From the NCBI GenBank assembly GCA_024699855.1, contig JAMPIQ010000001.1, positions 17,360,001-17,424,000 of the forward strand: 64,000 nt of DNA, in the 5' to 3' direction. Source of the stretch: Aphelenchoides besseyi (taxonomy: Eukaryota > Nematoda > Chromadorea > Rhabditida > Aphelenchoididae). The notes beneath the pieces were generated by a model that saw only the letters and a program-made list of their open reading frames with translations, was not told the origin of the DNA and searched no databases. Position numbers and translations under genes: made by a program. Shown one piece after another: positions 1-10,137 of this stretch (its first letter is position 1; each line of letters starts with the position of its first letter).

Positions 1-3000
1 CTTGCACGGAAATCTGAATGCTCTTCGAAACAGAATCCAATTTTGTTGATGCTGTACACGAGTATTCCCCACTATCGAAGTGTGTGGGATTGGCGATTAC
101 AAGCGTGTTATCGGGATTGATGGCAAATTGACCGCTTTCCAGCTTCGACTGATCGATGGGCAGACCGTCGACTCGCCATGTGTACGAAACCGCCAAATTG
201 CGATCATGATCAGCGATACATGGCAAACGCAACGCTCGACCGGCTTGGACCAACTGCTCACGTTCACTAAACGGTTTCAGAACTGTAGCTTTTCGAACGG
301 AGAGATTGACGGTTCCACGTGCCGTTCCATACTAAACGAATAGATCAATCAAGTTTTCTATTCCCTGCTTACCTTATTCTTCCCAACACAATCAAAACTT
401 CCGGCGTGGTTTTCGTTTACTCCTAAACACATAATTGAAGAATTGAAAACCGTAGACTCACTTTCAATGATCAGTCGGCCAACACCCAACGAATCGACTT
501 CAGTCCGATACTCGTCGCCCAACAACGAGGGATTCTCCCATGTAACATTAGCCAACGGTGACGAGAAGAATCGACACTCCAAAACGAAAGGTCGACCGTA
601 GATGGCTTCCACTTCGCCGGGTTCCTCGAGTAATCGCGGCGCAAAAGCCAATAAATTGAGGTAGAAATTGGTCCAAAGATAGCCGTGTTTGTTTTCGGCC
701 TGAAATTTCGATTGAGAAGTGAAAATAAAGGAAACTAACTTTGCATTGATAAACCGAATTATCACCCATTCCATTGATTCCCTTCTTGACGTTATAGAGA
801 CTCAGTTTAGTGCCATCGATCTCCCAGTTTCCGGGCGTGTTTTCTTTCTTCATTTCTACACCATTTTTGTAGAACGTGACCACGGGAACCGGTTTGCCGT
901 TGGCTTGACAGTCGAAAACGACTGTTTCGCCTTCGCTGGTGTTTGTGTTCGCCGGCGGTCCATCGGGCCAATAAGGAGCTGCATCGACAACAACTTGGAA
1001 AGAGCGATCGATGTCGTTGTGTTGATGAAAGCGACATTGATATTGACCGGCTTTGTCGAATGTGACATTGAAAGTCAACGTTTTGCCGTAGGCTTCAAAA
1101 TAGAATCCATCCAAGTTGTCTTGACTGATCTCTACGCCGTCTTTATACCAAATGGGCGTTGGTTCGGGACTAAAACAATGACTGTGATTAAGCTAACGAC
1201 GACTGAAAACTCACTATCCGGAAAATAAGCAGTGAAGCTTGTGAATTTGGCCGACGAGCGCAATCGGCGAGCTTTGATTCACGTATTGCTCGGCCGGTGG
1301 AATGGCCATCGACTCTTCCAGACTTCGTCGGCGCAGTTTTGTCACGTCCAATTTGAACTGACTGCCGAATTTGTAGTCTTTGATTTGAGTCAGTTCGGCT
1401 GTACATGTGTAATAGCGGTTGGGCTGAAATGGACGATTAGTTCCGGTTGGTGGACATCACGTGTCGAACGGATCTCTTGAACTTTACCTTGAAATCCGTT
1501 TCTTTAACGTGATGAAAAAAGATTGTTCCCTAAACTGACCGTGAGCGAAAGAAGGAAGAGCAGAAGGACGCCGAAAAGCCGATCATCCGTTGGGCTCCGT
1601 GGCATGGCCACCACCTTCTCTGCAGCAGAAAGACCTCTTCGTATGTGACAGGAAAGTAATTATCGCGACTTTGGTGCGCGCAACGACCGAATTCGGGAGG
1701 TTAATTGAGTGCGGAAAACGGTGAACGTTTATGACGAATCCCGGGGGAAGAGACAAGAAACGTTTTCAAGTCAAAACAAACGCGATTTTTGCCGTGAGTC
1801 CGCCGGGGCTGAGCACCTGCGCCTTGAGAGTCCGGAGAGGAAGAAGAAGACAAACGCGAAATCATGAACAAGACGTGAAAGATTGTAAACAAACCGCGAG
1901 AAAATCTTGTAGGGAAAAAGTCGTCCAAAATCAATGCCAAAAAAGCGTTGAGAAGACGAAAGAGCGCGTTTTTGGTCTTCTGGACGTTTGCACAGAGACG
2001 CGCACTTCGTTTTCTCCACAAAAACTTTTCTTTTCGACTCCCTTGAGGACGTCGGGCGGGGAGAAAGTTTTTTGCCGCCAAGAAATGCCAAAATTAATGA
2101 CTCACAAAACGTGTAAACAAAAACCGCGCACGTGTAGAGAACAAAAGCGTGACCCCGTCGAGTTTCCATTCAAAATGCCCATCGATGCAAAAAGTCGCCA
2201 TCACATAACCGCGTCGAGTCCATTCGCGATGCCCTTGGAAAGCTACGGGACGGCCAAATTGCCGAATCAACTCAAAACGCCGAAGAGCGCAGTTTTTTTC
2301 ATAAAATCGACCCGCCTTCCTCCTTCGGCCTCTTCGTCGTCTTCATGTCAAAACTGTTCCTTCCGCGACATCGAGAAGTTGATTGTCATCCGCGACAATT
2401 CTCTTCGTTTTATGGCCACACGAGCCGAATTTCGTGAGTCCGAGGGAAAAGAGGAAAACAAACAGACGCGAAAACCTGTTTGCCGTTTTTGGCTTTTTTG
2501 CCAAAAAATCGTAAAGCTTCGTGACAAATTGCGAATCGAATCAAAAAGCGGCCGCCCCTAAGTGTTGCGAATCAACGCTTATGCATTCGGAATGGGAGGT
2601 CGTTAATCAACAAGATAAAACGAGGGCCGAAACTTTCGGGGTGTTGGCCAAACGAAAACCAATCGATCAGATGAAGATCGAAATCGGAATTTTTTGGCCT
2701 CGAAACGTTTTGCGCATTTGCGGCGGCTAGAAACGTCAAAAACGTCCACTCGAAACGTCTCCGCAAAAGATCGAAAGCTCAAATCTCGACGTCTCGTTTT
2801 CGCTACTACGCAAATTTCCATCAAAACCGCAACATGAGACTCATCTCCCTCGTCCCGTCAATTAGCCACACACACACTCACGGATCTCGTCCCGGACAGC
2901 GAAATTGCGTTACAAAAGTCGATTGAGCGAAAGGATTTTTATTTTGACAGCCGGGTTTTTTTGGAAAGCGCAAGTCTCTGGCAGCTCAAGCGTAAAACAC

Positions 3001-4164
3001 GCAAACGACGTGGCCAAAACCGCGCAATAAACCGAACCTGATGAGCTACAGGAGGAAAGAACGTGCGCAAAAAGAGCACGCAATCGCCGGACCCTGTGGG
3101 AAATTTTTATCAAAAATTGAGAACCGTAAAGTCAACTGGAAGCAAGGCGAATGGCAAATTTCGGCGGAGAACTGCGCAAAAGATCGTCGCCGGGAAACGG
3201 AAAAACTGTGCGCAGCGCGGATTAAACGCAGTCGGGAGAATTTTTAATTGCAGCCAAAACCGAAAATTGCACTTTCTTTTACGAACCTTTTTTGCGACGT
3301 CGTCAATCACGTTGGAAAGTTGGCAAATTTGAGCGTAGAAAGTTGTTTTTACGCGCAAAACGAATTAGCGGCGACGGTGAGGATCGAAAAGCGTGCGGCG
3401 CTGATGAGTTAGTTTGCGCAAATTAACTTCTTCGAACTCTTCTGCGTCCGTTTGCCTCTTCCTTCTTCCAACCTGATCGTTGGTGGAGATGTGACTCGAG
3501 TTGATCGTCCCGAAGCTGCCCGTCTCGCTTCCCATCAGAATCCAGTAGACGCGAGCGGACGGATTGGAGGCCGGTGGAGTGCAGTTCCGAGTATACGGAT
3601 CGCCCAGTTCGACCTGAAAACTTCGACGTTCGCTTACGATCACTTCGGAAACAAACCTGGACGATCTCCGGTCGTTCTTCTTCGAATAGTTGAATGAAAG
3701 CGGCTTCAAATTTGATTTTCTCCGAGATTGCGGTCCCATTATCATTGACCGCCATACACTGATATTCGCCCTGATCGTCGATGTTCAGTTGACTGATCGT
3801 GAACGTTCCTTCGCCCGCCTTCTGATGAATTCGATTCGCGTAGACTTCGAGCGGAAATGGAATTCCGTTCTTTAGCCACTTGTACGTGGGCTTCGGGTTT
3901 CCGGCGGCTTTGCAATTGAAAGTCCGCGACTTCAGGTGTTCCAAATTGTCACGGTCGGGGGTATTGTCCAGACTGAAGTAGACGACTGGAGTGTTCGTTT
4001 CGTGGACGAACATCGGCGGTGTTGGGATTTTGCTCAAATCTACGTCCTCATTTTGACCGAAATCGCCGTTAACTGAAACCGTCCAATTGGTCACCATCAC
4101 ATGACCGATCAGATGACTTACGTGATCCCAACAGAAGGGAGAAGATGACAAGACGTAACAGCAT
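1..4164 (-). CDS. sax-7: L1CAM/neuroglian-type Ig-domain cell adhesion protein (SAX-7-like), 5' part, runs off left edge
   Basis: Type I membrane adhesion protein of the L1 family, which acts in axon and dendrite maintenance. Translation starts at 4164. The first exon (4122-4164) and the next (from 4072) give a signal peptide (MLLRLVIFSLLLGS) and then the first Ig domain, with the typical GNPKPTYKWLKNG and DDQGEYQCMAVND segments. Further exons at 3473-3611, 1488-1529 (42 nt) and from 1433 downward encode later Ig domains. Recognisable pieces are YYTCTAELTQIKDYKFGSQF, GQYQCRFHQHND, GRPFVLECRF and NHAGSFDCVGKNK. One 1.9 kb intron (1530-3472) interrupts the second Ig domain; the other introns are about 40-60 nt. 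The fibronectin repeats, transmembrane segment and ankyrin-binding tail lie outside the window. Family assignment rests on the Ig order and these segments. The gene symbol is by analogy to C. elegans. Confidence 0.85.
1530..3472 (-). other. Large intron of the L1CAM-type gene
   Basis: This 1.9 kb interval lies between the exon ending NDQ (donor at 3472) and the 42-nt exon starting GTIFF (acceptor at 1530). It is rich in A-runs and CpG words. A long open frame on the plus strand (1731-2561) has Lys/Arg/Ser-biased composition and no recognisable domain. I see no convincing nested gene or RNA here. Large introns of adhesion genes often carry enhancers, but nothing in the sequence proves one. Confidence 0.6.
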
Positions 4165-6398
4165 GTCGATCGAGCGACCGTTTCCGACTGAAATGAAAAT
4201 TTGCATTGACGCAAAAAAAGTTGAAATTGCGCGTGAACGAGGACGCTTTTGACGAGCGTTTTTCTTTTCAATAAGCGAACGGTCGACGCATCGAAAAACG
4301 TGATCCGCCAAAATTGACTTTTCACCAAAAACACGTCGAAACGGTCGAAATGACCACAAGGAGTTCCAACAGTGAACGGAGACCGGAAACGAAAAAACAA
4401 CGGTTTAGGAGAACGTCAAGTCCCGACTTGGACGCAAAAAAGACGATGAAACGAATCCGCAAAGATTCATCGGTTGAATCAAACGTGTCCGAAAACTTGG
4501 CAGCGAGATGAGTAAGCGTCGAAGACAATGCTGCGTCCTCACGCACACGGCAATCCGTCCAATTTCGTCCATTGGCTTAATTGAACTGCGAGAATTGGCG
4601 TAAAAGCGCGGCGTTTGATTAAAAAAACGACGGAAATGAGAGTCCTCGCGCAGTTGTAACGCACGAATGGAAACGTTTACCTTGAAACGACGAATCCCAA
4701 GGCTGCGAATTCGAAAATGGGCCCGGAAAACGAGAAGAACGCAAAAACTGCGCGACTCGGACGAACACCTGTCGAGCACAAAAAAGAAGAGTAACAATGG
4801 CCGGAGCTCACTCTTATTCATAAGCGGCACTCGAGACGCCCAAGTGCTTCCAATCAGAAAAATTTGAATCGAAACGCTCGACGTCTGATGGGGTTTCCAT
4901 TCACGGCAATCAATCAGAGCGCGAACTGCGTCAATTGGCGTAAACGACCGAAAACACGCTTTTCGGCTGCGCGGCGGCCACGATCAAAGAAAGAAGTTTA
5001 CGGAACGACCTCTCCGTGAACCAACAGCTGTTTTGGATCATTTCAAAAAAAAACAAAAGAAATCAACGTGAAGACGACAGAAAATGTTTTTGGAAGAAGC
5101 CACGAAATCCCAGAAGACCGCAAGAAAAAGCGTCAAATTCCAACAAAACCAAAACAGTCGACGTTCAAAAGTGCGAATTAGGAAGAAACGGAGACCACTA
5201 AACGCACGGCTAATGGCACGCTGTTTGATGGCGCATCCGAAAGACTCCAAAAACATGAGTCTTTCCGGGGACACGAATTGCGTGTGAGCAATGCAAAAAC
5301 GCAACGAGCGCCGTTTTTGATGATCGAAATCGACGCGGAATTACGTTTCTGGTTTCCAAGAAAAAAGAGGGAACAAAAGTCAGTTTTTGGCAAAAAACGG
5401 AAACAAAAGGAGCCAAGAAGTGAGTCTCGAAGAGTCGTTATTGTGATCCTAATTCGCATTAGGAAGATCCCTCCTTCTGTCCCCCAATTAGGGGGACGCA
5501 GAAACAGCGCCAACTCAACAAAAATTGAGGCCAATCAAAACTGCGCCTTTTGGCTGCGCACCCAAAAGTTTGCGGCCAAACGAAATGCAAGACAGACGAA
5601 CGGAAATACGCCGCAAAATTCCAACCTTCGCATTGTCGTTGTGGTCACTCGCTTGGACGCCGCTTTCTTTCGCTAATTTTCAACGCATGCAAATGAGGAG
5701 GAAAGAGGCCAATCGATTGCGCAATGAGCTCGAGGGAATTCGTGGGCGCAGATAAAAATCGCGGAGTTTCGCCGTTTTTGCCTCAAATTGGCGAAATCGA
5801 ATCAAACGCGCCAATTTTCGGTACGGCGCAAATGAAAAGTCGAGGATTGCACGCCGTCAGTTCCGATTTTCGTCAAAATTTCTTCACGCTTTTTGGACGC
5901 CGAGATTCCGTCGAGTAATTAAAACCGCACCAGTACGATGGCGGTCGCGCAAAGGAAAGTTACCTTTCGAAGTTGACTCCGCGCAACAAGCCGCTTTCCC
6001 GTCGCCCCCACTGTTGACCAGTGGCTTCGAAGACGGAGATTAAAAATTCTGTAGAGAAGCACACAAAAAACGGGACGCTTTCCAACTTCTTGGTGCCGCT
6101 GCGGGATGTTCGAGCGGATCGAATTGCCGTCCACTCCCTCTCCCCAACGATTTTCGAGCAGACGTCTGTTTGTCCACTTGCGCAGATCGATTTGATTATC
6201 ACAACGACGCCGGCGCATGAGCGCAAAACAAACCACTTAGTTTGAACGCAACGGCGCCACCGGAAAGACAGTCTTTTTGCGGTCTTTTCGAGTGCCCAAA
6301 TCGCCGGCGACTTCAAAAACGGGTCGCAGTTTCGCTTTCAACCCTCGAACAGTAATACTCCGGCAATGGACAACAACAAAGTTTATCGAGAATAACAG
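4165..6398. other. Upstream region of the L1CAM-type gene, no gene recognised
   Basis: About 2.2 kb between the start of the adhesion gene and the stop of the next minus-strand gene. It shares the A-rich, CpG-dense composition of the adhesion gene's large intron. Open frames here are short and low in complexity. It probably holds the promoter and any non-coding first exons of the adhesion gene, which I cannot delimit. Confidence 0.5.
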
Positions 6399-6964
6399 TT
6401 ACGATCGAGATGCGAACTCCTGTTTTTCGGGGTACAATGGAATGTCTTTGAAACGGCAGTGAGTTGTCAACGTTGTGATGTTAGCGGCTAGACAGGGCTC
6501 GGCAATCCACAGGAACCATTCGTTGGCTTGTTGATCGCGGTATTTGCCTGTGAACCGCATGTTGTGACTGTTATCCAAAAATCGAACTTACCGTAGGTGT
6601 AGTACTTCTTGCAGGCTTCCAAATCGATTGGTTTCTTTTGCAAAACCGAAAGATCGGCGTCCGGCTCACAGCCGATCGGACACGCAAGTCGGGTCTTCGA
6701 GCTCTTGGCCAACGAATTCCAATCGCTTTGAGGCATTGGTTCACGACGACAACGATAGTTGGCCGGGTCTCGGACGACCTTCGATTTCGGCGCCAACAAA
6801 ACGCACTGATCGGTTTTGGCGACGTTCGTACAATCGAGGGTTCGTTCTTCTGAAACCACAGAGTTTAAACTACTCCTTAAGTCCAATTCATTACCCCATC
6901 GTGGCCATTGGGCAACAGTGAACGAGCTGACGGAACAGAAGATCAAAATCAAAAGTCGCTTCAT
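6399..6964 (-). CDS. Small secreted eight-cysteine protein, copy A
   Basis: Two exons (6592-6964 and 6399-6547) join in frame to give 173 residues. The N-terminus is a clear signal peptide (MKRLLILIFCSVSSFTVA). The mature part has exactly eight cysteines, in the contexts LDC, DQC, YRC, LAC, IGC, EAC, EPC and THC, plus one potential N-glycosylation site (NIT). There is no transmembrane segment after the signal. The cysteine framework matches the neighbouring gene at 7142-7730: C4-x3-C5 and C5-x18-C6 are identical spacings, and both have an FLW/YLW segment before C7. I do not recognise a named family; it could be one of the nematode-restricted secreted Cys-rich groups such as DUF19, which I cannot test. 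It lies 177 bp downstream of its paralogue on the same strand, so the two may be co-transcribed. Confidence 0.8.
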
Positions 6965-7141
6965 CGCAAACTGAAAACCCTTCGAACTGCGCAGCTTTTA
7001 AGCCGTCAATTTACCAATCAATCATCTCGACTGGTTCCCGACATCCGCAAATATTCTCTCTTTCGTTCCAATGCGCAAAAAACTTTCGATAACACTCCCG
7101 ATCTCGAGATTCGAAAAAACAACTCAGTGGATTCGTTTATT

Positions 7142-7730
7142 TCATGAACGAGACTTCAACAACCGTTCGACATCTTCGTCCAATTCGACTGCTCCACTCG
7201 GGGCGTCTTCGTACTCGAAAAGATTCTTGTTTTGCTCGTAGAACTGTCGAGGATCTGAAGGAAAACCACAGCGAATCTGGAAAGCGATCGTACTCGTCAG
7301 ACAGCGACCAGAACGCCACAAATACCTGAATCTACAAGTAATCAACCGAGCAGTTACACTCACCAATCTCGACGTCTTCTTTCAATGTGGTAGTTGAAGT
7401 AGTTGTTACACTCGTGGTTGTTGTTCGGCTGTTTCGACAACACCGTTGCTTCGTCCGATTCCTCGCAGTTCAAACGGCAGTAGACACGAGTTACGTTTTT
7501 CTGAACTTCAAAGTCTCAAGCAAGCTTCGTAACCTATTTACCTCATCCAGTTCATCAAAGCATCCGGGATTCTGCTCAGCGAAACGACCTTCTTCGTGCA
7601 ACGAACAGCGCGTAATGTTCAGTCCATGATTCACACACTCCAGACGACGATCACTCGAATAGTACGAGGTCTTGTGAACTGCGGCCGAACAAATGACTAG
7701 AATCGAGAGTCCGATTGCCAAACTCAGCAT
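7142..7730 (-). CDS. Small secreted eight-cysteine protein, copy B
   Basis: Three exons (7542-7730, 7364-7500 and 7142-7325) splice in frame to 169 residues. A hydrophobic signal peptide (MLSLAIGLSILVICSAA) is followed by eight cysteines in the contexts LEC, TRC, PGC, VYC, LNC, HEC, GRC and IRC. Spacing C4-x3-C5-x18-C6 is identical to the gene at 6399-6964, and VLxKxP, a Tyr-rich patch and YLW before C7 align as well. The C-terminal tail is acidic and differs from copy A. The third exon is preceded by two AG acceptors six bases apart. Only the second (exon start 7325) keeps the frame open, because the first creates a stop at the junction. Function is unknown. Secretion and a disulfide-stabilised fold are inferred. 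Confidence 0.8.
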
Positions 7731-8107
7731 TTCAATTGCGATAACGACGTGCGGAGTGACGAGTGACCAGAAAATGAACTTGGCGGCGACGACGAGCCAA
7801 ACTGGTTTCCGAGTTTCTTCATCCTCCCAATCGACGTAATCGAAATCTCGAGATCAACGATAAGAAATCACGTAACGGAAACAAGTGAAATGAATAAAAG
7901 TGATAACCCAATAGTTTAAGAAACAAAAGACGATTTACTCGCCTTCGTATTCAATATTAAAGACATTAGGCTAAGTATCGAACAATCATTAACTAGTACA
8001 ATGATAATCAAGACGGTAGGTGGCTACTTGGGTAACAAAAAAGCTGATCATCAAAATGCTCAGGTATTTATTTGGTCAAGTTCACGTAGGAAAATATATT
8101 TTGCTTG
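7731..8107. other. Intergenic, probable promoter region of the eight-cysteine pair
   Basis: About 380 bp of AT-rich sequence between the start of copy B and the stop of the next minus-strand gene. No open frame of note and no RNA gene recognised. It should contain the 3' UTR of the upstream gene and the promoter of the secreted pair. Confidence 0.5.
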
Positions 8108-8547
8108 CTACGAGTGTGCCAAGCGCAGTTTCTTTCCCATTTCCATGAATTTATTGATCACACGACATTCGGCCATAAGACGATTGTACAGTTCCGGAGT
8201 TAATGACATCTCGTTCTAAGTTCCTAGATTAGCTGTTGAAGCACGAAACTTACGCGTATAGCGCAGACTTTGTAGTGCTTCGTACTCCATCGATCGAATG
8301 CATCTTCTTGAGGTTCATTCATCGCATGCATTTCGAGAACTTGACGAACTGGCGCATTTGGAACATCAAAGCGAACGATCATCATGTCGATGACTTCTGA
8401 AGTGTACTCAAGAGGCCAAACCAAGGTTTTCAACCATTCGTTCTTGCCAACAACCTTTGCACCAGTTTTCTCGGCTGACTTCGACTTGCTCTTTTTCAAG
8501 ATGCTTTTTGACTTGATAGTTGATTTAAGAGAGGATTTTGCGCCCAT
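8108..8547 (-). CDS. Small basic protein of unknown function
   Basis: Two exons (8254-8547 and 8108-8215), joined at GTAAGT/CTTAG, give about 133 residues. The first 40 residues are Lys/Ser-rich and low in complexity (MGAKSSLKSTIKSKSILKK). The remainder looks globular, with segments EWLKTLVWPLEYTSEVIDMM, VPNAPVRQVLEMHA and LYNRLMAECRVINKF. I do not recognise a family. The ATG at 8547 is used because the frame upstream has a stop. However, the frame immediately upstream would run on from a membrane-protein-like stretch at 8560-8650 if one base of an A-run were absent, so this may be only the tail of a larger, now broken gene (see 8560-9000). Confidence 0.45.
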
Positions 8548-8559
8548 TGATTTGTTTTC

Positions 8560-9000
8560 CGTTTGGCCACCTGCTTCAAGTTGCAGTTTTTTCGTACTTG
8601 TGCACTTTGATCACCACAAATGTGATGATCGCGATGATAATCACAAGTCCGGCTGCGCTAAAATTATCTCATGATTTCAATTTCTGCTTCAATACTTACA
8701 TGCTTCTCAAGACCGTCCAAAGATGTCACTCTCTGAAGCTCCAATCAGCTTCATCACTCGGAGGAACATAAAGTTGGGCATCCGCCTGAAAGTCAAGGAT
8801 CAAAAGCAAAGTTGGCTGATGGAAACTCACGAAGGTTATTTTGAAATCCGGCAACTTGACGTCGTTGGAATCATATTTGATCGCTACCTTGAGCCGCCTT
8901 CAGCCTTTTCGAAATTTGTTCTGCACTCCGTTAAAGGAAATGTCGTCCGAATCTGCTTTTGAGTTTGCTGGTAATTCTGGAGTTGAAACAGGAGGGCCTG
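8560..9000 (-). pseudogene. Gene-like remnant with transmembrane segment and interrupted reading frame
   Basis: Three exon-like blocks can be read on the minus strand with good splice borders: one ending at a GTGAGT donor near 8831, one from a TTTCAG acceptor near 8786 to a GTAAGT donor near 8700, and one after a TTTTAG acceptor near 8657. One frame stays in phase across both introns and reads protein-like (STPELPANSKADSDDISF, KVAIKYDSNDVKLPDFKITF, ADAQLYVPPSDEADWSFRE, then a membrane span AAGLVIIIAIITFVVIKVHK). It is broken by TGA codons near 8909 and 8731 and by a shift at the A-run near 8592. No start codon is visible. It follows the 3' end of the gene at 9143-10137. The sensible reading is a decaying gene. 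Sequence error is the alternative. Confidence 0.4.
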
Positions 9001-9142
9001 TAAGTGTTAGACATAAGAATTCCTCATAATAATTGCTTACCAGAAAAACGAATTAAACCAATCAAAAAGTTTATTCGTGAATTGAGGGGACAGAATGAGT
9101 AAAGGGGGCGGGAAACAAGGAAAATGGACTTGGACGTCCGGA

Positions 9143-10137
9143 TCAGTTGTTTAGTTTGTGTTCCGGATGTTTCGATGCTATGTCGGAAGGCTTCGAAGTT
9201 GCTTCTTGAGGCTGTTCGACAACCTGAAATTGAGTTGTTTCAATGTCGCGCATGAAAACTCACCGATTGTTTGTTGACTCCCTCGACCTTCGCATCGAGG
9301 TGCACCACCGCCAAACCACCCGGTTCCTTTGGCTGTTGGATTCGCAGAGTGAAACCTTTGCCCACGAAGATGCTGTCTTTTGCCGCTTCCGGATCCTCTT
9401 TTTTTCGGTGGCCTGAAAGGTTTATTTTGAATCGTCAATGAAGATGAACCAACCGGTTGTTTCTCGGAATCCTTGGCAGCTGCCGCCTTTTGCTTGGCTT
9501 CCTTCTTGGCCTTCTTTCGCGCTTGCGTCGATTGCTTCTTGCGGACCAACCAATCCAGAGTAATCTGAAATTTGTTGGAGAAATTTTGTAAGCAGATGCT
9601 TACCGGCACTTCTTCTGCGTCTTTCTTGCCGTCATAGTGCTGACGAATGAGTTCTTCCATCTCTGCGACTGCATCCTCCTCATGGATTGGTGATGTTGCT
9701 TGAGCTGCCGGAGTCGAAGACTTTGCGCGTTTGCGTTTGACGAACATTTCGTGATCGTTCTCGGCTTTCTGAATGTTTCTGCGGCTTGAAGACGACTGAA
9801 ATGCGAAAGTAAGATCAGTTTCGGTTGTTGTACTCACCTTTTGCCGCATTGCGTTCAACAGTCGCGGAGACTTTGCCTCCGTCTTGCGCCAACAATGACG
9901 CTCTTCCTCGTCGCTGGCGTGGTTGCACGCCAGGAAGTTCGTCGGGAGACATCCCGGCGGCCAATCAGGAACCTGAAGGATGAAATCAGTTTGTCGGACA
10001 CATCGGTTTTGACTTACGTTCGCCATTGAATCCTCGTTCACTCGAACCGGCGTGGAGGAGCGGTGACGGCGCTTCTTGCTCTTAACCTCCTTCGTCGACC
10101 ACTTTCCCTGGAGCTTCTTTGAATTTGAAGTGGACAT
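9143..10137 (-). CDS. Lysine-rich, probably nuclear protein of unknown function
   Basis: Six exons, with ATG at 10137 (MSTSNSKKLQGKWSTKEV) and TGA at 9143. Much of the protein is charged and low in complexity: Arg/Lys clusters (SKKRRHRSS, VKRKRAKSS) that resemble nuclear localisation signals, an acidic helix (EEDAVAEMEELIRQHYDGKK), and a long Lys/Ala helix (QARKKAKKEAKQKAAAAK). The C-terminal part (DSIFVGKGFTLRIQQPKEPG) looks folded. Introns 1-3 (45, 42 and 39 nt) are multiples of three with no stop, so an unspliced message would also be open. The fourth intron shifts frame and must be removed. I do not recognise a family; a chromatin or RNA-associated role would be a guess. Confidence 0.65.

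Noticed and set aside
1731..2561. 276-residue open frame on the plus strand inside the adhesion gene intron
   Set aside because: Lys/Arg/Ser-biased, no domain, signal or splice context; consistent with the stop-poor composition of this region.
8560..9000. Selenoprotein reading of the in-frame TGA codons
   Set aside because: Two TGAs plus a frameshift, no start codon and no evidence of a SECIS structure; decay is simpler.
9041..9066. Sequence on the minus strand resembling the start of a spliced leader (GGTTTAATT followed by a GTAAG donor)
   Set aside because: Leader length and sequence differ from known SL1/SL2, and no Sm-type site follows; probably chance in a 3' UTR region.
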